A stretch of 64,000 bases of DNA from Curtobacterium sp. 'Ferrero' (GCF_002412165.1 NZ_NXIA01000008.1:62001-126000); one strand, 5' to 3'; positions 43,007 to 52,471 are shown, counted from the first letter of the stretch. A program made the numbers and translations. Notes: a model not told the origin generated them from the sequence alone.

Positions 43007-43196
43007 GCCGTCACCATCCCAGTCCACGGGCAGTGCTCGCTCACCCCACTTCTGGGGATCACTCAGGTCTCTCAGCGGGCACTAAGCGACAGGTGTAGCC
43101 TTACTACCGATGCGAACGCATCGAACGGACTCGCTGCCCGCGCTGGGCGCGGACGCCGAGCCCTGCACCGACGAAGACCGCAGGAGGCCTCCCCAC

Positions 43197-43991
43197 ATGT
43201 CCGACACCACCACCCGTTTCACCGACCGCGTCGTCCTCATCACCGGCGGCGGCTCCGGCCTCGGTCGCGCCACCGCGGTCCGTCTCGCGTCCGAGGGCGC
43301 GAAGCTCTCGCTCGTCGACGTCTCCGCCGAGGGGCTCGAGGCGACGAAGGCCGCCGTGCTCGACGCCGCACCCGACACCGAGGTCCTCACGACCGTCGCC
43401 GACGTCTCCGACGAAGCCCAGGTCGAGGCGTACGTCACCGCCACCACCGAGCGCTTCGGCCGCATCGACGGCTTCTTCAACAACGCCGGCATCGAGGGCA
43501 AGCAGAACCCCACCGAGTCGTTCACCGCCGCCGAGTTCGACCGGGTCGTGTCGATCAACCTCCGGGGCGTGTTCCTCGGGCTCGAGAAGGTCCTCCGCGT
43601 CATGCGCGAGCAGGGCTCCGGCATGATCGTCAACACCGCGAGCGTCGGCGGTATCCGCGGCATCGGCAACCAGTCCGGGTACGCCGCCGCCAAGCACGGT
43701 GTCGTCGGGCTGACCCGCAACTCCGCCGTCGAGTACGGGCAGTACGGCATCCGCATCAACGCCATCGCTCCCGGCGCGATCTGGACGCCGATGGTCGAGA
43801 ACTCGATGAAGCAGCTCAACGCCTCGGACCCGCGGGCGGCGGCCGAGGAGTTCATCCAGGTCAACCCGACGAAGCGCTACGGCGAGGCGCCCGAGATCGC
43901 CGCGGTCGTCGCGTTCCTGCTGTCCGACGACGCCTCGTACGTCAACGCCGCCGTCGTGCCGATCGACGGCGGGCAGTCGGCGAAGTACTGA
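43197..43991 (+). CDS. Short-chain dehydrogenase/reductase
   Basis: 264 residues from the ATG at 43197 (CAGGAGG, 7 bases before); the frame is open to 43110 but without a ribosome binding site there. Rossmann fold with TGGGSGLG (about 15-22), NNAG (about 90), Ser in NTASVGG, and the catalytic YAAAK (about 163-167). The Asp after beta-2 (LVDVS) suggests NAD rather than NADP. IDGGQ at the end is standard. Substrate cannot be told from sequence. Confidence 0.92.
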   Translation: MSDTTTRFTDRVVLITGGGSGLGRATAVRLASEGAKLSLVDVSAEGLEATKAAVLDAAPDTEVLTTVADVSDEAQVEAYVTATTERFGRIDGFFNNAGIEGKQNPTESFTAAEFDRVVSINLRGVFLGLEKVLRVMREQGSGMIVNTASVGGIRGIGNQSGYAAAKHGVVGLTRNSAVEYGQYGIRINAIAPGAIWTPMVENSMKQLNASDPRAAAEEFIQVNPTKRYGEAPEIAAVVAFLLSDDASYVNAAVVPIDGGQSAKY

Positions 43992-44058
43992 ACGCGGTCC
44001 GTCCGACGCTCGCCCCACGTGGGAGCATGGCCGGGCACACCGCGGCAGAGGGAGCCTC

Positions 44059-44499
44059 ATGAGCAGCAACGACACGAGCGGGTCCGCGTTCGGCCCCGGA
44101 GCCGGCAAGACCGAGTCGCCTGCCGGTGCCCTGCGGCGCCGCATGGCATCGTCCGCGCAGGGGTTCCTCGGCAGCGCCGCCTGGGTGCCGTGGAAGCCCG
44201 CGGGCGACCCCGAGGGCGGGAGCATCGCGCACGTGATGATCCGCGACCTGCCGTTCGTCCCGGTGTTCACCGACCCCGCCGAGCTCACCGAGGGCGTCCC
44301 CGGCACCGAGGCCCGCCCGGTCCGCATGGCCGAGCTGGTGACCGGGGTGCCCGAGGAGTTCGGCATCGTCGTCGACCCGACCAGCGCCGAGGATGCGAAC
44401 TTCCTGCATGCCGACGTGCTCGCCGGCATCCGGGCGCAGATGCGCGGCGAGATCCCCGGCGATGAGGACACCGCGGGCGGGGACGCCGCTCGGGGCTGA
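44059..44499 (+). CDS. SseB-like domain protein
   Basis: 146 residues with GAGGGAG upstream of the ATG. After a polar start, FLGSAAWVPWKPAGDPEGGSIAHVMI, FVPVFTDPAELTEG and ELVTGVPEEFGIVVDPTSAED follow the SseB N-terminal domain pattern (a strand, a helix with Thr-Asp-Pro/Glu, then GIVVDP). Such domains are widely found in actinobacteria with unknown roles. Lies 67 bases after the SDR gene; they may share a transcript. Confidence 0.6.
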   Translation: MSSNDTSGSAFGPGAGKTESPAGALRRRMASSAQGFLGSAAWVPWKPAGDPEGGSIAHVMIRDLPFVPVFTDPAELTEGVPGTEARPVRMAELVTGVPEEFGIVVDPTSAEDANFLHADVLAGIRAQMRGEIPGDEDTAGGDAARG

Positions 44500-44614
44500 C
44501 CTCGAGTCTTCGCGCCGCGCTGGGGAAGAACACCCACCCAGTTCTGGGGATCGCTCATCTCGCAGCCGGAGGCCAGACTCGGACCGTCGTTGAACACGGA
44601 ACGAGGGGGCGACG

Positions 44615-45454
44615 ATGCCGCTGGGCGGTCCAGGACCACGCGACTGGTCTCCTCCGGGGTACTTCGCCGACGCACCGTCGGGGCCACCGCCACGACGACC
44701 CCGGTCCGCGTTCCTGACCGCTGAACCGCCGCGCGGCCATCGGCGAGCCACCCGTCCGTGGGCATGGGCGACCCTGGCGATGCTCCTCGGGCTCGGCAGC
44801 CTCGTCATGGCCCTGGCGGAGCCGCAGGAGGGCGGGGTGCAGAGCGGGTTCATCGCGTCGACGATCGGCGTGACGGCGATCGTCATCGGTCGCCGTCTCG
44901 TGACCGACAGGAGCCGCTTCGGGAGCGTGGCGCGGGCGTTCGGGCGCGGCGCGGTCATGCTCGGCACCGTCGGCACGGCACTCATGGCCTACGCGGTCCT
45001 GGCGTTCGGGCTGTCCACCGTCGGCGTGCAGTGGCCTGCGCTCTCCCTGCCGGCAGCGCACGAGGGCCCGATCGGCAACGCTGCGCTCCCGCCGGCGGTG
45101 TCCTCGTCCGAGCCGACGCCGGCCGGAGCGGCCGTTCCGCAAGCACCCACGGTCCCCGAGCCGACGACCTTCGACGCCGAGCGTTCGGCGGTCGCCATGG
45201 GCGCCGGGACCCTGGCCACCGCCCTCGAGCAGCGGTTCGGACCAGGGACCTACCCGGCCGACCTCGCGACGACGAACGATCCGGCGCGGATCGCTCTGCC
45301 CGACGGAACCGGCCTGGCGCCGATCCCGGCTGGTGCCCGGATCCTGTACTCGGTCGCTCCGGACCGGAAGGCTTGGTCGATCACGATCATCGGCGCTCGC
45401 TTCGGCGCGACCGCCAGCTACAGCTCGGCGGTCGGCACGGTCCAGGCCGGCTGA
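44615..45454 (+). CDS. Membrane protein with extracytoplasmic C-terminal domain
   Basis: 279 residues, GAGGGGG ahead of the ATG. Pro-rich N-terminus (SPPGYFADAPSGPPPRRP), membrane helices at about 49-68, 76-93 and 115-135, then a Pro/Ala/Thr linker and a domain of about 85 residues (AMGAGTLATALEQRFGPGTYPADLATTNDPARIALPDG) that resembles pilin-type or type II secretion minor-subunit globular parts, common in Microbacteriaceae membrane proteins. Function unknown. It converges with the large nuclease-helicase gene with a 20-base gap. Confidence 0.7.
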   Translation: MPLGGPGPRDWSPPGYFADAPSGPPPRRPRSAFLTAEPPRGHRRATRPWAWATLAMLLGLGSLVMALAEPQEGGVQSGFIASTIGVTAIVIGRRLVTDRSRFGSVARAFGRGAVMLGTVGTALMAYAVLAFGLSTVGVQWPALSLPAAHEGPIGNAALPPAVSSSEPTPAGAAVPQAPTVPEPTTFDAERSAVAMGAGTLATALEQRFGPGTYPADLATTNDPARIALPDGTGLAPIPAGARILYSVAPDRKAWSITIIGARFGATASYSSAVGTVQAG

Positions 45455-45474
45455 CCACCGTCGCCGTGCGGGCG

Positions 45475-48400
45475 TCACCGGCGCGGCTCGACCAGCTCGA
45501 TGAACCGGGAGAGCAGCGACAGCCCGGCGATCGACGGCGGCAAACCCGTCGTGAGCGCGGGCGAGTACACGAGGTACGCCGCCCACTTCGCGCGCGACAG
45601 CGCCACGTTGAGCCGGTTCGGCATGAGCAGGAAGTCGAGCCCGCGCGGGATGTCGGCCGCGCTCGACGCCGCGAGGGACACGATCGACACGACGGCCTCG
45701 CGCCCCTGGAACATGTCGACCGTCCCGACCTGGGTGCCGGTGAGCCCGGCCCGGTCGAGCTCCTGCCGGATGAGCGCCCCCTGCGCGTTGTACGGCGCGA
45801 CGACGATCACGTCCTCGTCCGTGAGCGTCCGGGTGCCGCGGTCGTCCGTCCACGAGCGGCCGAGGACGTTCCGGGCGAGGGCGACGACCCGCGCCGCTTC
45901 CTCCTCGGACGACGTCGTGTTGCCCGCGTGCACGACCGGCACCGGGTGCACGCCCGCGTCGATGTCGTCGAGGTGCCGTCCGGACGCCATCGACGACAGC
46001 TGCCCGTCGTAGGACAGGCTCGACACCGAGGCGGTGAGCGCCGGCTCCATCCGCCGGGTGCGCGCGAGGAAGTACCCGTACTCGGCGGGCAGCACGTGCT
46101 CGCCGTCGGTCAGCCACCCGAGGGCCGAGACGTCGACCGGCTCCGGGTGCGACCCCTGCGACACCTGGGGCAGCTGCTGGGGGTCACCGAGGAGGAGCAG
46201 GCGGGTCCCGGCGATCGAGGACGCGATGGTCGGCGCGAGCGAGAACTGCCCGGCCTCGTCCACCACGAGCAGGTCGAGGGAGCGCCGCGGGATCGTGCCC
46301 TCGTTGGCGAACGTCCACGCGGTCCCGCCGACGACCCCGCCTGTGCCGGTCTCCGCGCACGAGGCCAGGAACGCGGCCACGGCGGCGTTGTTCTTCACCG
46401 GCGTCCAGTCCGCGGCCTCGAGCTCGTCCTCGGTCGCGCCGTTCTTCGGCACCTTGACGACGCGATCCGCCGGGACGCCAGCGGCGACCACGGACGACAG
46501 GAAGTTCTCCGAAGTCGCGTGCGACTGCCCGACGACACCGACCCGCCAGCCGTGCTCACGGACGAGCCGGGCGACGACGTTCGAGCCGACGTACGTCTTG
46601 CCCGTCCCGGGAGGGCCCTGGATCGCCAGGTACGACCGGTCGAGCCCGAGCAAGGTCGTCACGACCGCGGACACGGTGTCGTCGCCCTGCACCGGAGCGA
46701 TCGGCCCCCGCGGTGGCACCCGACGGAGCAGGTCGAACGCGGGATCGGGCAGCATCGACGGCAGGGCGTCGAGGACCTCCTGCCCCCATTCGGCGATGGC
46801 CTCGGGCTGCGGCTTCGCCCGCGGCGGCGCTGCCGGGGCGAGCGCGACCGGGAAGTCGGAGTGCGGCTCTCCCCCATCTACCGGCAGGCTCTCCTTGACC
46901 AGGACCTCGTACGTGTCGCCGTTGTCTGACGCTTCCAGCACGACGGCGCGAGCCGACGCGCCCTTCGATCCCGGGGCCGGAGCGGTGATCGACGGCGGGA
47001 GTGGGTCGTCGTAGACGAGGTGGGGCGTGCCTCCCGGCCGGATCCGCGAGCCGGGCGCGAGCGTCCCCGACAACCGGATCTCACGCGACTGCGAGCGGGC
47101 GCGCGGCAGCGTGCCCCAGTCGCGCTCGACCGACGCCCGTTCGACCACGAGCACGTCGCGGGTGTCGGCCCAGTCGTCGACCGGGTTGCGGAGGCGGTCG
47201 AAGTGGTCCTGCCAGAAGGTCTTGGCCTCGCGGCGGTGGTAGTCGATCGCGGCGGCGGCGAGTGCCAGGGCGGTCTGGTCGGCGTCGCGGTCGAGGGGGT
47301 CGACGTTCGCGAGTTGCGCGGCGAGCGCGGTGTACACGGGGTTCGGCTCGCGGTCGACGGGGATCGGGGGCAGCAGCTCGGCCGGTTCGTCGATCGTCGG
47401 CGCCGGTGCTGGTGCCTGTGCTCGCAACGACAGGAGCCAGTCGCGGAGCCGCAGCGTGGAGCGGCAGTCGTAGGCGTTGTAGTCGGCGACCTCGTCGAGC
47501 ATGTGCTGCCCGGCCACCGCGTCGCCGTTCCGGAGTTCCTCGATCGCGTCGACGTAGGCGGTGATGCTGTCCGCAGCGTTCGTCACGTCGCTCAGCCGCA
47601 GGTCGTCGCCCATGTAGAGGGGCTCGAGCTTCTTGATCGAGTAGCTGTGGCTGCCGACCACGAGGGCCTTGCGGACGATCGGGTACAGGTCGACGAGGAC
47701 GCCGGCGCGCAGGAGGTCGTCGACCGCGTCCTCGCCCACGCCGTGCCGGGCGGCGAGGGACAGGAGGTGCGTCCGCTCGTACGCCGCGTAGTGGTAGACG
47801 TGCATGTCCGGGTACTGCTCGCGGCGCTCCTCGATGAAGGCGAGGAACTCCTCGAGCGCGACGCGCTCGTCGCGGAGCGTGTGTGCCCAGAACGCCGTGA
47901 AGCGGGCCTCGGGGTCGACCAGGCCGAAGAGGTAGTCGATCCCCCAGTGCACGCCGTCCTCGGTGTAGAGCGGGTCGCCCTCGAAGTCGAAGAAGACGTC
48001 GCCGGGATTCGGTGCCGGGATCGCGTCGAGGGCGCGCGGGTCCGCGACCTCGAAGACGGGTGCGCGGCTGGCGGATGCCTCGGACTCGACCTGGAGGCGC
48101 GCCTGACGCACCAGCCGATCTTGCGTGCTCCGCGACATGCCGGGCACGGCCGCGGTGCGGTCCGCCAGGTCGTCGATCGTTCGCACCCCGGCGCGGATCA
48201 GCTTCGTCCGCTGGTCGAGGCGCATCCCGGCGACGAGCACGAGGTCGCGGTGGTCGGCGACCTGGGTCGTGCAGATCGGGCAGCGGCCGCAGCTGCTGTA
48301 GCGAGGGTCGCCCCAGGCCAGCTCGTCGTCGGCGGCCATCCGCTCGGCGATGACGCGCTGGAGCTCGGCGCGCTGCGTGCGGTACACGGGGGCGATGTCG

Positions 48401-48951
48401 GCGAGGTCGTGGGTGGTGGTGCTGCGGTCGCCGAGGACGAGGTGGACCTGTTGCCCGGTCGGGATGCCGTGCGACTGCATCTGCTCGGCGTAGGCGGCGA
48501 GCTGTAGGAGGGCGCTGATCTTGGCGTGGCGGGCGAGCTTGGTGTCGTAGACCTCGTACTCGCCGGCATCGTTGCGGATGATGAAGTCGGCGAAGCCGAT
48601 GAACCCGGGAGCCCCCGGCGCGGGCGGCCGGTGGAACGTCGGCTGGTAAAGGACGTCCGCGCCGTCGTGCATCGAGCGTCGTGCTCGTTCGGCTGCGTCG
48701 GCGTACTGCGCCGGTTCCGGGCGGTCGAACTCCACGACCTGCCGGGTCTGCTTGAGGATGTCGAGGTAGTCGAGCTCGTGCTGGTCGCCGAGCCTGGCGG
48801 TCCGCTCGAGCATGTCGTCGTGGACCTCGGGCAGGGGTGCGCCGCGGCCGAGCTTGGCGTCGAGGCGTCGGAGGAACGCCCACTCGCACGCGGCCCACGT
48901 CGACAGATCGCTCGGACTGAGCAGGACCTGCCCGTCGGTGCTGATCTGCAT
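45475..48951 (-). CDS. TM0106 family RecB-like nuclease with SF1 helicase
   Basis: 1158 residues from the ATG at 48951 (GGGGAGC before it); a TTG ten codons upstream opens the frame. Three parts: RecB-like nuclease (about 1-260, with EVYDTKLARHAK and a Cys cluster SSCGRCPIC typical of an iron-sulfur site); an RNase H-like exonuclease part (about 315-510, FFDFEGDPLY start, DYNAYDC end); and a superfamily 1 helicase (Walker A GPPGTGKT about 779, LLVVDEAGQFS, GDPQQLPQVSQG, TVDMFQGREAVVSIVS, NVALSRAK). Probably acts in DNA repair or end processing. Family members are known, with little biochemistry. Confidence 0.88.
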   Translation of the reverse strand: MQISTDGQVLLSPSDLSTWAACEWAFLRRLDAKLGRGAPLPEVHDDMLERTARLGDQHELDYLDILKQTRQVVEFDRPEPAQYADAAERARRSMHDGADVLYQPTFHRPPAPGAPGFIGFADFIIRNDAGEYEVYDTKLARHAKISALLQLAAYAEQMQSHGIPTGQQVHLVLGDRSTTTHDLADIAPVYRTQRAELQRVIAERMAADDELAWGDPRYSSCGRCPICTTQVADHRDLVLVAGMRLDQRTKLIRAGVRTIDDLADRTAAVPGMSRSTQDRLVRQARLQVESEASASRAPVFEVADPRALDAIPAPNPGDVFFDFEGDPLYTEDGVHWGIDYLFGLVDPEARFTAFWAHTLRDERVALEEFLAFIEERREQYPDMHVYHYAAYERTHLLSLAARHGVGEDAVDDLLRAGVLVDLYPIVRKALVVGSHSYSIKKLEPLYMGDDLRLSDVTNAADSITAYVDAIEELRNGDAVAGQHMLDEVADYNAYDCRSTLRLRDWLLSLRAQAPAPAPTIDEPAELLPPIPVDREPNPVYTALAAQLANVDPLDRDADQTALALAAAAIDYHRREAKTFWQDHFDRLRNPVDDWADTRDVLVVERASVERDWGTLPRARSQSREIRLSGTLAPGSRIRPGGTPHLVYDDPLPPSITAPAPGSKGASARAVVLEASDNGDTYEVLVKESLPVDGGEPHSDFPVALAPAAPPRAKPQPEAIAEWGQEVLDALPSMLPDPAFDLLRRVPPRGPIAPVQGDDTVSAVVTTLLGLDRSYLAIQGPPGTGKTYVGSNVVARLVREHGWRVGVVGQSHATSENFLSSVVAAGVPADRVVKVPKNGATEDELEAADWTPVKNNAAVAAFLASCAETGTGGVVGGTAWTFANEGTIPRRSLDLLVVDEAGQFSLAPTIASSIAGTRLLLLGDPQQLPQVSQGSHPEPVDVSALGWLTDGEHVLPAEYGYFLARTRRMEPALTASVSSLSYDGQLSSMASGRHLDDIDAGVHPVPVVHAGNTTSSEEEAARVVALARNVLGRSWTDDRGTRTLTDEDVIVVAPYNAQGALIRQELDRAGLTGTQVGTVDMFQGREAVVSIVSLAASSAADIPRGLDFLLMPNRLNVALSRAKWAAYLVYSPALTTGLPPSIAGLSLLSRFIELVEPRR

Positions 48952-49007
48952 GCGCTCCCCAGGGGTCTCAGTGCCGCCCAACCGAATGGTGCTTCACCGA
49001 CTCGGAG

Positions 49008-50072
49008 TTAGAGGGCGGAGGCTACCGCAACCGCCCGCGCCCATTCTTCTTGCCCTTCAACGCCGACCCCGATTTCCTCGAGCCTCGCCGCGTATCGTCT
49101 AGTGAATAATTCAGTCGCCTTGTGGTAAGGCAGGTGTGACCAGGAGATAGCATCATTCAGGAAGTCAAGAATTCCACCATAGACGCGCAGTTGAGCCAGC
49201 ACATCGACTTTGGAGCTATTCAAGATAGCCGGATCCCACCCGTCCGAGCCTGTGTCTACTAGCACTATTGCCCGCCCGATTCGATGAGCAGCGCAACTGT
49301 GGGCAAATGCGACAAGGTCCGACTCGGTCACTTCTTTACCACGCGCTTCGAGCGCCGTGACGATCTCGCCACCAGCAACTACGTGCACATCACCAGGCAC
49401 GTCCCTGGATGGGTCATGAAGCGGCCTGGTTCTGATGTCACTGTGTACTAGTTCGAGGCAGGCGGCAGCGAACGCTTGGAGCCGCCGAGGACGGTCTCTG
49501 GCATTTGCGCGCAGGTAATCACTCGATGCCACTCTCAGCGCATCGATATTGAGGCCTTGTGCCCTCAAAACCACCGAGTGGACGCGATCAGCTTCTTCTT
49601 TGGCAACAGATAGGAAAGCCGCGAAAGCATGCAGGGCGCTGGATCCGTCGAGAGAGTTCGCGGATTTTGCGATCGACAGAAAGTAGGCAAAGTCCTTCGG
49701 ATGCCGGACGCGGTCGATTTCGTCGATTCTCTCATAGCGAAAGAACGGCTGATTATTGATTGGCTCGCGGCCTTTAGTCCTGATGGAAAAACCCTCAACG
49801 CGAGCTGCCGGTACGAGCACACCGTGAGCTAGGCCGCGCATGCTATACCCTCGGTTGCCCTCCGCCTTAATAGAAAGGCTGTCGACTTCTGCGTCTATCG
49901 CTTTCGCGAGAAGCAAAGTCCCGAGTGCCGGAGTGTAAGTCGCCGCCGTAAATCGAAAAACGGCCCGCGTGTGACTGATCCACTCGATTGGGAGCACGGA
50001 TGCGTCCGTCGCAAGCTGCAAGGCGACCGCTAGAACTTCCTTTGCCTTATCGACCGGCATGGCAATGCTCAT
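49008..50072 (-). CDS. SacI-family type II restriction endonuclease
   Basis: 354 residues. The sequence follows the SacI restriction-endonuclease family as I recall it: YTPALGTLLLAKAIDAEVDSLSIKAEGNRGYSMRGLAHGVLVPAA early, then GREPINNQPFFRYERIDEI, and a long helical C-terminal half. It starts four bases inside the end of the methyltransferase gene, so modification is made before restriction. Base composition is clearly lower in GC and codon use differs from the flanks, a sign of transfer. If specificity matches SacI it would cut GAGCTC, but specificity can vary within the family. GAGCTC sites occur in this window (for example 101, 1403, 6974), which would need methylation. Confidence 0.8.
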   Translation of the reverse strand: MSIAMPVDKAKEVLAVALQLATDASVLPIEWISHTRAVFRFTAATYTPALGTLLLAKAIDAEVDSLSIKAEGNRGYSMRGLAHGVLVPAARVEGFSIRTKGREPINNQPFFRYERIDEIDRVRHPKDFAYFLSIAKSANSLDGSSALHAFAAFLSVAKEEADRVHSVVLRAQGLNIDALRVASSDYLRANARDRPRRLQAFAAACLELVHSDIRTRPLHDPSRDVPGDVHVVAGGEIVTALEARGKEVTESDLVAFAHSCAAHRIGRAIVLVDTGSDGWDPAILNSSKVDVLAQLRVYGGILDFLNDAISWSHLPYHKATELFTRRYAARLEEIGVGVEGQEEWARAVAVASAL

Positions 50073-51286
50073 ACGAGGATACTCCGTCTCTGACGTCGGT
50101 CGAGAGCTTCATGTTCGGCCTCCGTACGGGGCTCTACGTGGCCGAGCTGGAGCGATAGCGCGCGAAGCACGGCCTTACCCAGCTCCATCGGGACAGCATT
50201 TCCAATCTGGCGCTGAACATCCGCTCGACTACCGACGATCTGAAAATCATCAGGGAAAGTCATAAGGCGGAGCATTTCGGGCACTCGCAGCCTTCGCGCT
50301 CTCTGCCTACCGGCCTCGTCCATGCCATTTTCCCAATGGAAAGGACCAACGTAGGGACCCGGCTGCGCCTGCAACGTCGAACTCGGCTTCTCTGGCGAAA
50401 GTCGGAGAAGGAATGTCCAATAGCGCGAGCGCCACTTGAACTCATCTCGCCCCCCGTAGCGGTCTGTGTGCCAAAGATAGTTCTGTCCCCCGGGAATCTC
50501 GGCGGCCAAGTCGCCATACTTGCCCTCGACTAGCTCGCCGTCCTCAGGGACGCCGATCAGGCCTTGGAACGCCTGAGCCGCCGTCACGTGAGGCAACTTC
50601 GACTGATCCCAGACTCGAGTCGTCTCGCTTGGGCCGGCGTGAGTGGCCTCGGGGAATTCAAACGCTGTGCCGTCTCGTCGGCCAACTATGAAGACGCGCT
50701 TTCGCAGCTGTGGCACACCGAAATCTGCCGCGAGAAGAGTTTTCCATTGCGGGTTGTAACCCAGTTCTTTGAGCGCTGCTAGCAGACGGCTGAATGCAAC
50801 TTGATGAGTCCTGTAGGTCAAGGCCTGTACATTCTCGAGAACGAATGCTTCGGGCCGCGTCTGTGCCACTACCCTCACGTATTCTTCGAGTAGTGACGCA
50901 TTGGGGTCTCTCGACTCCCGCTTTTCAGCGAGCCAGAAACCAGACTTCGAAAATGGTGTGCAGGGCGGGCCGCCGATAACGAGCGCAGCGTCTCCCTCCT
51001 GAAGTGACCCCATCCTCAAGAGCTCAGAACTCGGTGTGTCTCTGATGTCACTTGGAAGTATTGCCGTTCCGGGCAGGTTCAAAGCAAGCGTTTCGAGAGC
51101 CTGCGAGGAGTAGTCGGTCGCGACTGCAACTCGGAATGGCCCAAGTGTCGCCGACCGCGGAATGTCCAACGGCTCGTCGGCAACCCTTTCAACGGCGAGA
51201 TCGAGGCCGCCAGCTCCGGAAAAGAGGCTGATGACGGGGAGCTGGCTGCCCTGCGAACCGGGGGTCAGATCGTGCGTTTCGGGCAT
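50069..51286 (-). CDS. DNA (cytosine-5) methyltransferase of the R-M island
   Basis: 405 residues from the ATG at 51286; the frame extends upstream only as unlikely sequence. C5 motifs in order: SLFSGAGGLD (I), GGPPCTPFSKSG with the catalytic Cys (IV), ENVQAL (VI), QLRKRVFIVG (VIII), then a variable target-recognition region, RRLRVPEMLRLMTFPDDFQ (IX) and RQIGNAVP (X). It protects host DNA from the endonuclease encoded next to it. No Shine-Dalgarno sequence precedes the ATG; a TACGAT box 7 bases upstream suggests a leaderless message. Paired with the nuclease by a 4-base overlap. Confidence 0.95.
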   Translation of the reverse strand: MPETHDLTPGSQGSQLPVISLFSGAGGLDLAVERVADEPLDIPRSATLGPFRVAVATDYSSQALETLALNLPGTAILPSDIRDTPSSELLRMGSLQEGDAALVIGGPPCTPFSKSGFWLAEKRESRDPNASLLEEYVRVVAQTRPEAFVLENVQALTYRTHQVAFSRLLAALKELGYNPQWKTLLAADFGVPQLRKRVFIVGRRDGTAFEFPEATHAGPSETTRVWDQSKLPHVTAAQAFQGLIGVPEDGELVEGKYGDLAAEIPGGQNYLWHTDRYGGRDEFKWRSRYWTFLLRLSPEKPSSTLQAQPGPYVGPFHWENGMDEAGRQRARRLRVPEMLRLMTFPDDFQIVGSRADVQRQIGNAVPMELGKAVLRALSLQLGHVEPRTEAEHEALDRRQRRSILV

Positions 51287-51293
51287 GCAGATG

Positions 51294-51299
51294 ATCGTA
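51294..51299 (-). promoter_or_regulatory. Candidate -10 box for a leaderless R-M transcript
   Basis: On the minus strand TACGAT is followed by exactly 7 bases and then the methyltransferase ATG, so transcription would begin at the A of the start codon. No convincing -35 is seen at 16-19 bases upstream. The arrangement matches actinobacterial leaderless promoters (TANNNT, 7 bases, ATG). Confidence 0.5.
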
Positions 51300-51393
51300 T
51301 CGTGCGGGTCCGACAGCGGATCGACCCTCAAGGCCGCGCCCGCGGCAACGAAGCCGCTGAGCAGGTGAGCATCCGAACCCTCTGCGGCAATAG

Positions 51394-52270
51394 CTACCCT
51401 CTCCAGTTTGAGAAGGCGCAGTGAAGTGAACCTCCCGCACCACCACCGCATCCGCCGCCGGCGGTCTCCTGTGCGCCTCCCGGTGGTTCCTGGAGAAGTG
51501 CGACGCACTCCGGACCCCCCCCTCCCGGAGCCGCAGCCTGCGCCGCAGTGTCCCCGTGCAACACCATCCGCCGCCGTGTCTCCCCCAGCCGCGTTCGCTT
51601 GAGGTACTGTGCCGGCGTTATCCCCGTCGCCGCCTCGAACCGCGCGAACAACGTCGACTCGCTCACGCGCAGCTTCCGTGCGAGCTGCTCCATCGACCAG
51701 CCCTCAGCCATCCGCCCGTTCAATAGCGGCGTGACTCCGACGACCACCGAGGCCCCGGTCCTGTCCAGGGCCGCCGTGATCCGCGGCGCATGTTCGGTCT
51801 GCAGCAACCGCAGCACGACCTCCCGCGACACGAGCGGGATGAGCATGAGGATGTCCTCCGGGGTGTCAAGCAACCTGATCTACCGGGCGAGCGCGTCCGG
51901 GAGCGGCGCCGTCCAGCTCCCCAGTCAAGGTAGCGGCGCCATCGCTCCCGCAGGCGACGAAGCCTAAGCAGCAGAACCCCTAGCGCCCGCAGCACCAGCC
52001 GGCACCGTCATCGACGCCACGACCGCCCCCACCAGCGCCGGGTCGAGCCGCCACACCACAGCGATGAAGCCGTCCTCCCCCGCGGCCTCCACCGCCCCTG
52101 CGACGACCGGCAGGTCCAGGGGCGTGAGGATGAACCGCCTACGCCCCCGCACCTGGTCGTCGTCCCCGCACCTGGTCGTCGTCCCCGACGATCGTGCGCT
52201 TACTGCCGCGCAGCACGACGGCCTCCGCATCTGCGCAGGCCGTGGACGTGTCGGACTCGAAGCTGATTGC
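51394..52270 (-). pseudogene. AraC-family regulator, decayed by several lesions
   Basis: The pieces of one AraC_N plus helix-turn-helix regulator can be read in order on the minus strand: VVLRGSKRTIVGDDDQ, FILTPLDLPVVAGAVEAAGED, DALAR (stop) IRLLDTPEDILMLIPLVSREVVLRLLQ, WSMEQLARKLRVSESTLFARF and SASHFSRNHREAHRRPPAADA. Lesions: a 19-base tandem duplication at 52145-52182 shifts the frame between the first two; TAG at 51964-51966, TGA at 51925-51927 and TAG at 51880-51882 interrupt the middle; a run of eight C at 51515-51522 shifts the end. The R-M island lies directly downstream. A sequencing error could explain one lesion, not all. Confidence 0.85.
52145..52182. repeat. 19-bp tandem duplication
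   Basis: The unit CCCCGCACCTGGTCGTCGT occurs twice, head to tail (52145-52163 and 52164-52182). Removing one copy restores a continuous AraC reading frame on the minus strand, so the duplication is a frameshift lesion. Confidence 0.9.
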
Positions 52271-52292
52271 GCAGGTGCTGCAGGAGGAGCGG

Positions 52293-52471
52293 GGACCGAC
52301 GCCCACTTCCGCGACGTCGACACCGACGAATGGTTCTGGCTCTCCGGTCCGAAGCGCGACCGCACCGACGCCCGGTACGGCCACGGCGCCCCCACCGTCG
52401 ACGACGATGCCCGCTCCGACTACGAGGCGTTCCTCGACGGTGCCCCACTCCCCGGCCGCGAACACGGCTGA
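52293..52471 (+). pseudogene. 3' fragment of a small hypothetical protein gene
   Basis: The last 55-60 codons of a plus-strand frame read GTDAHFRDVDTDEWFWLSGPKRDRTDARYGHGAPTVDD in pieces, like a small actinobacterial family with the pattern FWISGPKKDGxDRLYG. The 5' part is missing: upstream the frame is only the antisense of the AraC remnant. So it appears cut by whatever rearranged this spot. Confidence 0.45.

Noticed and set aside
43110-43196. Longer N-terminus of the SDR from the ATG at 43110
   Set aside because: The extra 29 residues are unlike any SDR start and the ATG at 43197 has a strong AGGAGG signal.
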